Assembly: GCF_007989805.1 (NCBI RefSeq)
Contig: NZ_BJUB01000006.1
Coordinates: 124,001 to 188,000, forward strand
Source of the DNA: Cellulomonas xylanilytica
GTDB taxonomy: Bacteria > Actinomycetota > Actinomycetes > Actinomycetales > Cellulomonadaceae
DNA: 64,000 bases
Direction of reading: 5' to 3'
In this document: piece by piece, positions 37,501-44,998 of the stretch
Numbering within the stretch: position 1 is the stretch's first letter
Layout: every line of letters begins with the position of its first letter
The notes under the pieces: model-generated
Database searches by the model: none
The model's input: the letters and a program-made list of their open reading frames with translations, nothing else
Told to the model about the DNA's origin: nothing
Translations under genes and position numbers: made by a program

Positions 37501-39139
37501 GCTCGAGCCCGACACCGTCCTCGTGGTCGGTGCCGGCACGATCTCGCCCCGCAAGGGGGTCGAGTTCTTCGTCCAGGCCGCCGACCAGGTCCGCCGCGCC
37601 CCGGGTGCACGTGAGGTGCACTTCGCGTGGATCGGTGACCGCATCCCGTCGCTGAACTGGTACGTCGACGAGCTGCACGAGCAGGTCCGGCGCAGCGGCG
37701 CGGGCGACGTCGTGACCTTCCTCGCGCCGACGTCGGACCTGACGCCCCTGTACGAGCGCGCCGACCTGTTCTTCCTGTCCTCGCGCCTCGACCCGCTCCC
37801 GAACGTGACGATCGACGCCGCGCTCTCGGGCACCCCGATCGTCGCCTTCGACGGCGCCAGCGGCTTCGCGGAGTGGCTCAGCCGGGACGACGCGCTGCGC
37901 GAGCTCGTCGTCCCCCACCTCGACACGGCCTCGGCCGCGGCGACGATCCGTCGGCTCGCGGACGACCCGGCGAGCAGGCTGACCTACGGGGACCAGCTGC
38001 GGCAGGCCGCCGTCCCGGCGTTCGACATGGCCGGCTACACCGCCCGCCTGGCGGAGCTCGGCCACGCCGCTCGCGCGGCGCACGAGCAGGAGGAGAGCGA
38101 CATCGCCGCGCTCACCGCCTCGGGTGCGTTCGACGCGCAGCTCTACGGTGGCGCGCGGCACGACGACGAGCCGCAGGCGCTCCTGCGCGAGTACGTGCAC
38201 CGCTCGCGGCTCACCGCACCGCGCGCACGGCCCCGCACCGGCCTGCTCGTCCGGCGTCCGGCGGAGGGCTTCCACCCGCTCGTGTACGCCGAGCAGTCCC
38301 CCGAGTACGTCGAGGAGCGCGACGGCGACCCGTTCGTCGACTTCCTGCGCCGTGGGCGGCCCGAGGGTCCGTGGTCCCGGCAGGTCATCCGGCCCGCCAC
38401 GTCGCCGGCCCCCACGGACCTGAAGGTGCTCGTGCACGGGCACTTCCACTACCCGGAGCTGGTGGACGAGCTCCTTGCACGCCTGGGCACCAACCGCCAG
38501 CAGGTCGACCTCCGGCTGAGCACGACGTCCGAGCACAAGGAGATCGACCTCCGGCGCAGGCTCGAGCGGGCCGGCGTGAGCCGGTGGCAGGTCGACCTCG
38601 TCGAGAACCGGGGGCGTGACCTGGCGCCCCTGTTCACCGGCCTGGGCCACGAGGTCCTCGACGACTACGACGTGGTGCTCCACGTGCACGGCAAGCGCAG
38701 CCCGCACGTCGCGGGAGACGTCGCCGACCGCTGGCGGAACTTCCTGTGGGAGAACCTCATCGGCGGCCGCGCACCGATGATGGACACCATCTGCGAGGCC
38801 TTCGCGACCGACGACCAGCTGGGACTCGTGGCCCCCGAGGACCCGCACCTGAACGACTGGGACCTCAACCGCGAGGACGGCGAGCGGCTGGCGAAGCGCC
38901 TCGGCATGACCCAGGCGCTCACCACCCACCTGGACTTCCCGATGGGCGGCATGTTCTGGGCGCGCACCAGCGCGCTGCGGCACCTCCTGGACGCGCGGCT
39001 GCAGTGGGACGAGTACCCCCCGGAGCCGCTGCCCATCGACGGGACGATGCTCCACGCGCTCGAGCGGATCATCCCGTTCGCGGTCGAGGAGGCCGGCTTC
39101 CGGTTCGCCAAGTCGTCCGTCCCCGGCGTCCGCCGCTGA
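34517..39139 (+). CDS. Methyltransferase / coiled-coil / GT4 / RgpF multidomain glycan protein
   Basis: 1540 residues, GTG start. Domains in order: a class I SAM methyltransferase (about 70-280, ELGAGTGAITRVL, then VVMVGVLEYAR); a region of about 250 residues of unclear fold; a coiled coil (about 563-670, repeated E-L-R heptads); a short module DVAYYRRRNDDL..HFAAFGRAEGRRG (744-780); a GT4 domain (about 800-1190, ISPRKGVEFFVQAAD); a second such module (about 1254-1290); and an RgpF rhamnan-synthesis domain (about 1300-1530, ENRGRDLAP, LHVHGKRSPH, FPMGGMFWAR). The two short modules match a repeat common in polysaccharide enzymes. It likely builds or caps a rhamnose-rich chain at the membrane. 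Confidence 0.88.
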   Translation: MTLDLAALGYQRTARSGLWAPTGASDFAYNDGDEHETWVADVVRSATDTSSGSRELEAGIRDWPSLYHLSHQRGNLVRPLLDTLRGPVLELGAGTGAITRVLGERGLEVVAVEGSPRRAAVAADRCRDLPNVQVVADTVQSFGHPARFATVVMVGVLEYARSFGFDATDQDPVDVMLEHVAQLLLPDGELVVAIENQLGLKYFAGFPEDHLGQAMVGVEDRYGPTTAVTFGRTELGARLRAAGLEEQQWLFPFPDYKLPTTVVSEGALDPASGFDATPLIVATGGGDHQEPETTSFDLRRAWGPVHRNDLVADLSNSFLVRASAAPVAEPTALVWYYGSGARRPEFRKVTEFVSTDGRIDVVRRRADPDLVDTVGDVQIVFEDEPYAPAPPWTADLADLVARPGWTSAQVGEWFGRWLDAFRTHAGLPGTTTDLDAVVPGELLDALPRNLLRGTDRFIDLEWRVLTPLTFGQVLFRALYDSIAALGPVAPPLGAVPTVGELIRDVAAAQGYPLDQPRLAEYWQRELSFQSDVQGAAVRADVDEALGAPLQVASPQDVHGARLAPGVEAELRAEIEVRGTELDRLRGLAEVTATELAHAHEVRANLANVNGQLERDAEILRDEVADARGDVEALRAELAVAGRDVALARGDSEALRAELDAYVHTVSWRVTRPLRAARGRAGRVRRALKRLGPSPAAPSGTESAGVVGGQPSERQSRPGATDRRPRPRGAGPSTTVPDAAAHEPDVAYYRRRNDDLQHLDDAELRSHFAAFGRAEGRRGRSLLDGARVTENGFVPGRERMLLLLHEATRTGAPVLGWNLVNSFSEQHDVIVVLLQGGDLSHELERAAAATVTLVDSDPWHPTEARILAEQLAERFAPAWALANSAATHPLSPALEATGVPVVALVHEFPSSMRPEGVLAGLFASVSEVVFSAPIVAESMRREYADLLARPHHVIPQGQSILPAGSDTERAPRALRLGSDGAETELPEHALSDLLATLEPDTVLVVGAGTISPRKGVEFFVQAADQVRRAPGAREVHFAWIGDRIPSLNWYVDELHEQVRRSGAGDVVTFLAPTSDLTPLYERADLFFLSSRLDPLPNVTIDAALSGTPIVAFDGASGFAEWLSRDDALRELVVPHLDTASAAATIRRLADDPASRLTYGDQLRQAAVPAFDMAGYTARLAELGHAARAAHEQEESDIAALTASGAFDAQLYGGARHDDEPQALLREYVHRSRLTAPRARPRTGLLVRRPAEGFHPLVYAEQSPEYVEERDGDPFVDFLRRGRPEGPWSRQVIRPATSPAPTDLKVLVHGHFHYPELVDELLARLGTNRQQVDLRLSTTSEHKEIDLRRRLERAGVSRWQVDLVENRGRDLAPLFTGLGHEVLDDYDVVLHVHGKRSPHVAGDVADRWRNFLWENLIGGRAPMMDTICEAFATDDQLGLVAPEDPHLNDWDLNREDGERLAKRLGMTQALTTHLDFPMGGMFWARTSALRHLLDARLQWDEYPPEPLPIDGTMLHALERIIPFAVEEAGFRFAKSSVPGVRR

Positions 39140-39142
39140 GCC

Positions 39143-39171
39143 GTCGGGCCCGCTGACCGGGCGGGCCCGAC
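39143..39171 (+). terminator. Rho-independent-like hairpin after the fusion gene
   Basis: GTCGGGCCCG and CGGGCCCGAC form a perfect 10-bp stem with a 9-nt loop, starting 3 bp after the stop at 39139. No T tract. Confidence 0.6.
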
Positions 39172-39197
39172 GACCGGGTGAAATCAGGACACGGAAC

Positions 39198-39250
39198 TTC
39201 GGACGTATCACCGAAAATCGCCTGGTCACACCCGCTGTGACCTCTACGGT
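39198..39250 (+). promoter_or_regulatory. Promoter with two inverted repeats before the CAP/DUF5648 gene
   Basis: TTCGG-N8-CCGAA (39198-39215) and GGTCACA-N5-TGTGACC (39224-39242) precede a TACGGT -10 box (39245-39250). The second palindrome would cover the promoter spacer, so it may be an operator. Its half-sites are the reverse arrangement of a CRP-type site. Confidence 0.45.
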
Positions 39251-39301
39251 TAGCACGCCGTGGGCTCACGTCGCGGCACCGCCACCGTAGGAGGAAGACC
39301 C

Positions 39302-40369
39302 GTGCGCGCTCGCACCACCCTGATCAGGCCTGCCCTGGTCCTCGCCCTCGTCGTCAGTCTCGCCGGCGCCACCGCCGGTTCGACCGCCGCCGCCCCCGTC
39401 GACGGCCCCGACACGAGCTCCTTCCAGAAGCTCAGCGCGCCCATCGCGCCGGTGCCGGCCACCGAGGGCGCCGACGCCCCCGCCGACGAGTCCGTCGCGC
39501 GGGCCACGGCGCTCAGCAGCCCGGCCTTCCCGGACACCGAGTGGGCCACGTTCCGTGACCTGAACCTCACGCGGATCAACTACGCCGGTGTCAACCCGGT
39601 CATCCGCCACGGAGCCCTGGACAGCCTGGCCACCACGTGGGTGAACAGCCAGTCGAACAGCACGGACCCCCAGCTCGACGACAACATCGAGTCGAAGGTG
39701 CCCGCCGGCAGCCTCGGCGGCGTGCAGCTCATGTACTCCTACGTGGGTGGCACCACCGCCGAGATGCAGGAGTTCCTCGACTGGATCACGGTCGAGAACC
39801 TGCGGTACGACGCCATCGACCCGGAGCTGACCGACTCCGGCATCGGCATCGCCGCGACGGCGACCGGGCTGTACGCGTACTACATCATCGTCGGCTACAC
39901 CCACAGCACCCCCGCCTCCGACGAGCTCCCCCTCTACCGCTTCTACAAGCCGAGCGCGGGGACGCACTTCTACTCCACCTCCGCCGGTGAGCGGAACACG
40001 GTCATCGGGTTCCCCGAGTACCGCTACGAGGGTCTGGTCGCGTACATCAAGGGCCCGCAGGCGACGTCCACGACGGTGCCGCTGCAGGACCTGAACCGCT
40101 TCTTCCTCGCCTCCGCGGGCACGCACTTCTACACCTCGGCGCCCGCCGAGTACCAGGCCGTCCTGACCTACCCGCAGTACTCGCTCGACGGGGTCGCCGG
40201 ACGCGTCGCCGCCGCGCCGGGCACGGGCCTGTCTGCCATGCACCGGTTCTTCCGCCCCGCCTCCGGGACGCACTTCTACTCGGCGAACCCCGCCGAGGTC
40301 GAGGCCGTCAAGGGGCTCCCGGGCTACACGTACGAGGGCACCGCGTTCTTCCTGCGCGTCGCCAGCTGA
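39302..40369 (+). CDS. Secreted CAP-like protein with three DUF5648 repeats
   Basis: 355 residues from a GTG preceded by AGGAGGA (the best ribosome site in the window). A signal peptide (about 1-33) is followed by a CAP/SCP-like region (about 75-205, ATFRDLNLTRINYAGV, then AYYIIVGYT). Three repeats start at residues 211, 264 and 313 with the core RF(Y/F)..(S/A)(A/S)GTHFY, the DUF5648 mark seen in wall hydrolases and lipoproteins. It is therefore a surface protein, possibly carbohydrate-binding. Transcribed alone between two hairpins and under its own promoter. Confidence 0.85.
   Translation: MRARTTLIRPALVLALVVSLAGATAGSTAAAPVDGPDTSSFQKLSAPIAPVPATEGADAPADESVARATALSSPAFPDTEWATFRDLNLTRINYAGVNPVIRHGALDSLATTWVNSQSNSTDPQLDDNIESKVPAGSLGGVQLMYSYVGGTTAEMQEFLDWITVENLRYDAIDPELTDSGIGIAATATGLYAYYIIVGYTHSTPASDELPLYRFYKPSAGTHFYSTSAGERNTVIGFPEYRYEGLVAYIKGPQATSTTVPLQDLNRFFLASAGTHFYTSAPAEYQAVLTYPQYSLDGVAGRVAAAPGTGLSAMHRFFRPASGTHFYSANPAEVEAVKGLPGYTYEGTAFFLRVAS
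39932..40369 (+). repeat. Three DUF5648 coding repeats (about 50 codons each)
   Basis: Units begin at 39932, 40091 and 40238. Each encodes R-F, then SAGTHFYS or a close variant, then a Y-x-(Y/L)-(E/D)-G motif. Confidence 0.8.
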
Positions 40370-40383
40370 CGATCTGACACCAC

Positions 40384-40428
40384 CCGTGGGACCCGGTCCC
40401 GGCCTCTGGCCGGCACCGGGTCCCACGG
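40384..40428. terminator. Long nested hairpin terminator
   Basis: A 14-bp perfect outer stem (40384-40397 with 40415-40428), a C-C mismatch, then a 6-bp inner stem CCGGCC-TCT-GGCCGG. It lies 15 bp after the CAP/DUF5648 stop. Confidence 0.75.
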
Positions 40429-40455
40429 CCGTTCACGGCCCGTCCGGCGGTGAAC

Positions 40456-40461
40456 TACGGT
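40456..40461 (+). promoter_or_regulatory. -10 box TACGGT for the second acyltransferase
   Basis: TACGGT about 63 nt before the GTG at 40524. A TTCACG at 40432-40437 could serve as -35 with an 18-bp spacer. Confidence 0.35.
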
Positions 40462-40523
40462 TCTGCTTGGCAACAGACCGGCGGCCCGGCATCGCGTCGT
40501 CCCAGGATGAAGGAGCACGCGCG

Positions 40524-41597
40524 GTGGCGGGGTCAGCCGGTCGTATCAACAGCCTGCAGTGGCTGCGCTTCGCTGCCGCGTTCGCCGTCCTGCTGTACCA
40601 CGGTGCCGCCTACCTGAGCATCATGCGGGGCGACCAGTGGGCCGTCAGCGTCGTCCCGTCGTGGCTCGGGGCCGTGGGCGTCGCGGTCTTCTTCGCGCTG
40701 TCGGGCTACCTCATGAGCGTCATGATGATGCGCTACGACGCGAGCAGGTTCCTGCTGCACCGCGTGGTGCGGCTCTACCCCATCTACTTCGTCATCGTCG
40801 GCCTGGTCGTCCTCGCCGGGGTCTGGTCCCCGATCAAGCCCCCGCTCGACGTCAACGCCCTGCTGCTCCTGCCCTACGGTGGCTCGAGCTACGCGCTCGG
40901 GGTCGAGTGGACGCTCGTCCTCGAGATCGTCTTCTACATCTTCGTCGCGGTCCTCATCGCGTTGAAGCTGCAGAAGTCCGCCGCGTCCGCGCTCATCGGC
41001 TGGCTCGGGCTGATCCTGATCCACAACGTCCTGCGGCCCGACAACCCCGCGGTCAACGTGTTCCCGGCGCACCAGCTGCCGTTCATCGCGCTCAACACCG
41101 CGTTCGCGTTCGGCATGCTGCTGCCGCTCGTCGTCACACGCTGGTCACCGCACCCGGTCCTCGCGCTGATCCTCGGCACGGCCACGTGGCAGCTGGGCTC
41201 GAGCATCAACGTCACCTGGAGCCGGTGGGGTCTGGGGTTCGGCGCCGCCCTCGTGGTGCTGAGCCTCGTGCGGTTCACGGGGTGGCGGACGCTGTTCGGG
41301 GACACCACCCTGGGCCGCCTGGGCAACCACCTGGGCAACTACAGCTATGCCCTGTACCTGGTCCACGTCCCGGTGATCCGGACCGTGTACGCGGTCTTCC
41401 CGCTGCTCAGTCCCCGCCGCTCGTTCCTCCTCGCGGTCGTGGTGGCCCTGCTGCTGTCGATGCCGCTCGGCTGGCTCGACATGCGCATGTACCGGACCCT
41501 GCGGGCGCGGGTCGACGCCGGCACGCCGCGCGTCCTGGCGATCTGCGCCTCGGTGTTCGTCGCCCTGTTCGCCGTGCAGCTCGTGCGCTTCTTCTGA
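40524..41597 (+). CDS. Acyltransferase 3 (OafA-type) membrane protein
   Basis: 357 residues from a GTG with AGGAG 8 nt upstream. About ten helices. The signature INSLQWLRFAAAFAVLLYHG holds the catalytic-type histidine; FFALSGYLMS, VEWTLVLEIVFYIF and SYALYLVHVPVIR follow. It likely O-acetylates the surface glycan outside the cell. Only weakly similar to the acyltransferase at 22071, so a different target is probable. Convergent with the GT2 at 41610. Confidence 0.88.
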   Translation: MAGSAGRINSLQWLRFAAAFAVLLYHGAAYLSIMRGDQWAVSVVPSWLGAVGVAVFFALSGYLMSVMMMRYDASRFLLHRVVRLYPIYFVIVGLVVLAGVWSPIKPPLDVNALLLLPYGGSSYALGVEWTLVLEIVFYIFVAVLIALKLQKSAASALIGWLGLILIHNVLRPDNPAVNVFPAHQLPFIALNTAFAFGMLLPLVVTRWSPHPVLALILGTATWQLGSSINVTWSRWGLGFGAALVVLSLVRFTGWRTLFGDTTLGRLGNHLGNYSYALYLVHVPVIRTVYAVFPLLSPRRSFLLAVVVALLLSMPLGWLDMRMYRTLRARVDAGTPRVLAICASVFVALFAVQLVRFF

Positions 41598-41609
41598 CGG
41601 ACGGCGGGG

Positions 41610-42509
41610 TCAGGCCTGCCGCAGCGGCACGACCGCGTGGCGCACGAGCGGGCCGACGCCCGAGAGCCCGCGTGCCCGCACCGCGGCGGGTGCCAGCGTG
41701 AGCGCGTGCAAGCGCGACGTGACGTGCCAGCGGGCTGCTCGAGCCGCCCGGTGCCAGCCCTGCGCGTCCGCGAGCCCCGCTGCGAGCGCGAAGTAGTCCC
41801 GCTCCCCCGCGAACCGTGAGCCGTCGAACGCCTTCGCCGACGACGCGCTGGACGCGTGCCGCCGGTACTGGAAGCAGGTGCGTGGCTCGACGAGCACGGA
41901 ACCGCCCGCGAGCACGAGGTCCACGATGATCGCCAGGTCCTGGATGATCGGCATCCCGTCGCGGAACGGCACGCTGGTGAGGGCGTCGCGGCGGAACGAC
42001 AGGGACGGCCAGTAGAGCCAGTCGGCCTGCAGGAGGCTCGCCGCGAGCGCCTCGCCCCGCAGCAGGCGCCCGTGCCGGGTCGCCCGGGCGCGCAGCCGGT
42101 CCTTCACGACGTCGCCCAGCGGGCGCACGACCGTGCCGTCGGCGTCGATGACCTGGACCCCCGGCTGCACCACGGAGGCCTCGGGGACCCGGGCGTGCGC
42201 CGCCAGGACGGTGCGCACGTAGCTCGGCAGCAGGACGTCGTCGCAGCCCAGCAGGACGACGTGCTCCTCGGTGGCCATCGCGACGCACGACCGGTAGTTC
42301 TCGGTGATGCCGACGTTCGACTCGTGCCGCACGTACCGGACGCGCTCGTCGGCGATCCCCTCGACGAAGGCCTGCGGCCGCGGGTCGGGGTAGGCGTCGT
42401 CGACGACCGTCAGCAGCCAGTCGTCGCTGTCCTGCGCGAGGACGCTGTGGACGGTGGTCTCGAGGAGGTCGGGGTCGCCCCAGTACGGGATGAAGATGTC
42501 GAGCGGCAC
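41610..42509 (-). CDS. Glycosyltransferase family 2
   Basis: 299 residues from the GTG lying 7 nt after a TAGGCT box; an upstream GTG at 42539 would start before the probable transcript. The GT2 domain has LDIFIPYWGDPDLL, TVVDDAYPD, SNVGITENYR and the metal region LLGCDDVLLP; the acceptor part includes WPSLSFRRDAL. Soluble, no membrane helix. Adds one sugar of the repeat unit; linkage unknown. Confidence 0.88.
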   Translation of the reverse strand: MPLDIFIPYWGDPDLLETTVHSVLAQDSDDWLLTVVDDAYPDPRPQAFVEGIADERVRYVRHESNVGITENYRSCVAMATEEHVVLLGCDDVLLPSYVRTVLAAHARVPEASVVQPGVQVIDADGTVVRPLGDVVKDRLRARATRHGRLLRGEALAASLLQADWLYWPSLSFRRDALTSVPFRDGMPIIQDLAIIVDLVLAGGSVLVEPRTCFQYRRHASSASSAKAFDGSRFAGERDYFALAAGLADAQGWHRAARAARWHVTSRLHALTLAPAAVRARGLSGVGPLVRHAVVPLRQA

Positions 42510-42516
42510 AGCGGCG

Positions 42517-42522
42517 AGCCTA
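42517..42522 (-). promoter_or_regulatory. -10 box TAGGCT for GT2
   Basis: TAGGCT on the minus strand ends 7 nt before the GTG at 42509, giving a leaderless transcript and deciding the start. Confidence 0.5.
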
Positions 42523-42631
42523 GTGGTTGTGCGGGTCACACCCGACGACGGCGTCGGGCTGCACCGGCGTGCACCAAGATGGTGCCCTGTCGGGCCGGCG
42601 GGTCCGACGCGGACCCACCAGAAGGAGCCTC

Positions 42632-43726
42632 ATGTCGCAGGGCCAGACCCGGCTGCGGGTCGCGGTGTCGATGCCGACGCTCGTCCCGGGAGGCATGGGC
42701 GGCACCGAGACGTACACCCGCGAGCTCCTCACCGCGCTCGCGCGTCGGGACAACGTCGCGGTCCACGCGTTCGTCCCCGCGTCGGCGCGGGGCACCAGCG
42801 GGGACGTGCCGGAGACCGTCCTGCCGGGCGTCGGACGACGCAGCGGGACCCTCGGCCGGCTCGACACGCTCCTGCAGGCGGGCGTCCTGCAGCGGAGCCG
42901 GATCCGTCGCCTGCTGCAGCCGGCGGACGTGGTGCACCTGCCCTTCACGGTCAACCTCCCCGCCCCTCGCGGACCGGCCGTCGCCGTCACGCTGCACGAC
43001 GTGCAGCACCTGGACCTGCCGCACCTGTTCACCCGCGTCGACCACGCCTACCGGCGCGTGTTCTACGAGAACGTCTCCCGGCACGCGGACGTGGTCATCA
43101 CGATCAGCGAGTTCTCCCGGGAGCGGATCGTGGAGCACCTCGGGCTTGCCGACGACCGCGTCGTGGTGGCGCCGCTCGGGGTGGACACCGAGGGCTTCAC
43201 CGTCGCCGGCCCGGAGCAGCGGGAGAACTTCGTGCTCTTCCCCGCCCGCAGCTGGCCGCACAAGAACCACGCCCGGCTGGTCGAGGCGGTCGCCCGCCTG
43301 CGCGAGGACGACCCCGAGCTGCGCCTGGTGCTGACCGGTGGCGCGCTCGACAGGCTCGGCCCGCTGCCGGAGTGGGTCGACGTCCGTGGCCTGGTCCCGC
43401 TCGCGGAGCTGCGTGACCTCATGCGCCGGGCCCGCGTGCTGGCGTTCCCGAGCCTGTACGAGGGCTTCGGGCTCCCCCCGCTGGAGGCGATGGCGTCCGG
43501 GCTCCCGGTCGCGTCGTCGAACGCCGGCGCCCTGCCCGAGGTGTGCGGGGACGCGGCCGTGCTGTTCGACCCGACGGACGTCGACGCGATCGCCGACGGG
43601 ATCACCCGGGCGTCGGCCGACCACGAGCGCCTGCGGGCGGCGGGTCTCGAGCGTGTCCGTCAGTTCACGTGGGACCGCAGCGCAGCGCTGCACGAGGAGG
43701 CGTATCTCGCCGCGGCACGGTCGTGA
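42632..43726 (+). CDS. Glycosyltransferase family 4
   Basis: 364 residues from an ATG with AAGGAG 4 nt upstream. GT-B fold: VAVSMPTLVPGGMGGTETY at the N-terminus, VTLHDVQHLDLP, ARSWPHKNHARLVEA in the nucleotide domain, and SLYEGFGLPPLEAMASG as the E-x7-E donor motif. Close in layout to the GT4 at 50639. Starts a four-gene run (GT4, flippase, GT2, DUF2304). Confidence 0.93.
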   Translation: MSQGQTRLRVAVSMPTLVPGGMGGTETYTRELLTALARRDNVAVHAFVPASARGTSGDVPETVLPGVGRRSGTLGRLDTLLQAGVLQRSRIRRLLQPADVVHLPFTVNLPAPRGPAVAVTLHDVQHLDLPHLFTRVDHAYRRVFYENVSRHADVVITISEFSRERIVEHLGLADDRVVVAPLGVDTEGFTVAGPEQRENFVLFPARSWPHKNHARLVEAVARLREDDPELRLVLTGGALDRLGPLPEWVDVRGLVPLAELRDLMRRARVLAFPSLYEGFGLPPLEAMASGLPVASSNAGALPEVCGDAAVLFDPTDVDAIADGITRASADHERLRAAGLERVRQFTWDRSAALHEEAYLAAARS

Positions 43727-44988
43727 GCGCCCCCGCCGGTGACCGCTCGGCCGCCGACGCGCGGCCGCCGTCCGCGATCGGCCGCGGGCAGGCCACCCGG
43801 GTCGCGGTGGCGTCGGTCGTCGCCGCTGCCGGTGGGTACGTCGTGCTGGTGCTCGCGTCCCGCACGCTGACGCCGGCCGCGAACGCCGACTTCCTCGCCT
43901 TCTGGGCGCTCATGTTCGCGATGTTCGGCGTCCTCGCGGGGGTGCAGACCGAGACGACCCGGGGCGTGCGCCGCGCCGCCCAGGACGGCGTCCACGGTGC
44001 GCGGGCCCTGCCCGTCGGGCTCGCCGTCGGGGCGGTGCTCGCCGTCGTGATCGCCGGGACGTCACCGGTGTGGGCGCGCCGCGTGCTCGGCGAGAGCCAC
44101 GTCGCCGACCTCGTCGTCGTGGTCGTGGCCGTCCTGCTGTTCGCCGGGCACAGCACGCAGGCCGGCGCGCTGTCGGGGGCGGGGGCCTGGAACCGGTTCG
44201 CCGACCTCGTCGGGCTGGAGGCCCTCGTCCGCGTCGCCGCCACCGCCGTCGCCGCCGGGGCGGGCGCGGCCGTCGCGGGCTTCGAGGCGGCGGCAGCGGC
44301 CGGCGCGTGCACGTGGCTCCTGCTCCTGCTGGTGCCGCCCTACCGCCGGACGCTGGGCGCCCGGGTCGACGTGCCGTGGCGCGGCTTCGTCCGCGGCCTG
44401 TCCCACGCGATGGCGGCGGCCGCGGCGAGCGCGGTCCTGCTCGTCGGGTTCCCGGTGCTCCTGCGGCTCACGTCGGCGCCGGCGGAGTTCGCGACCGCCG
44501 CTCCCCTGATCCTCGCGGTCTCCCTGACGCGCGCACCCCTGCTCATCCCCCTCGGTGCGTTCCAGGGCGTCGTCATCACGCACGTGCTGGAGCACCGGGA
44601 CGAGGGGCTCCGGGCGCTGCGGCCGGTCGTCCTGGCGCTCGTCGCCGCCGGGCTCGTCGGCTCGGCGCTCGCCTTCCTCGTCGGCCCCGCGCTCATGACC
44701 CTCCTGTTCGGTCCGGCGTACGACGTCTCCGGTGGCGTCCTCGCCGGCCTGACCGCGGCCGCCGTCGGCCTGGCGCTGCTGACCCTGACCGGAGCGGTCA
44801 CCGTCGCGCTGAACCTGCACCGGGCCTTCTCGGCGGGCTGGGTGGTCGCGACGCTCGTCACGGTCGCCCTGCTGCTCGGCCCCTGGGCCATCGAGGTCCG
44901 CACCGTGACGGCGCTGCTCGTCGGACCGCTGGTCGGCATCGTCGTGCACCTCGTGGCCCTGCGCCGAGCGCGCACCGCGCGCCGGTAG
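43723..44988 (+). CDS. Polysaccharide flippase-like membrane protein (Wzx/MOP-like)
   Basis: 421 residues with about 12 helices, overlapping the GT4 stop by 4 bp. Helix spacing and the N-terminal VVLASRTLTPAANADFLAFW resemble polysaccharide exporters of the MOP superfamily; conserved charged residues lie in the helices, as in Wzx. It would move a lipid-linked repeat unit to the outer face. Motifs in this family are weak, so the call rests on topology and neighbours. Confidence 0.75.
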   Translation: MSAPAGDRSAADARPPSAIGRGQATRVAVASVVAAAGGYVVLVLASRTLTPAANADFLAFWALMFAMFGVLAGVQTETTRGVRRAAQDGVHGARALPVGLAVGAVLAVVIAGTSPVWARRVLGESHVADLVVVVVAVLLFAGHSTQAGALSGAGAWNRFADLVGLEALVRVAATAVAAGAGAAVAGFEAAAAAGACTWLLLLLVPPYRRTLGARVDVPWRGFVRGLSHAMAAAAASAVLLVGFPVLLRLTSAPAEFATAAPLILAVSLTRAPLLIPLGAFQGVVITHVLEHRDEGLRALRPVVLALVAAGLVGSALAFLVGPALMTLLFGPAYDVSGGVLAGLTAAAVGLALLTLTGAVTVALNLHRAFSAGWVVATLVTVALLLGPWAIEVRTVTALLVGPLVGIVVHLVALRRARTARR

Positions 44989-44991
44989 AGT
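44986..44991 (+). promoter_or_regulatory. -10 box TAGAGT overlapping the flippase stop
   Basis: TAGAGT includes the upstream TAG stop codon and ends 7 nt before the ATG at 44999, so the GT2 gene can be transcribed leaderless on its own. Confidence 0.45.
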
Positions 44992-44998
44992 GCGCGCC

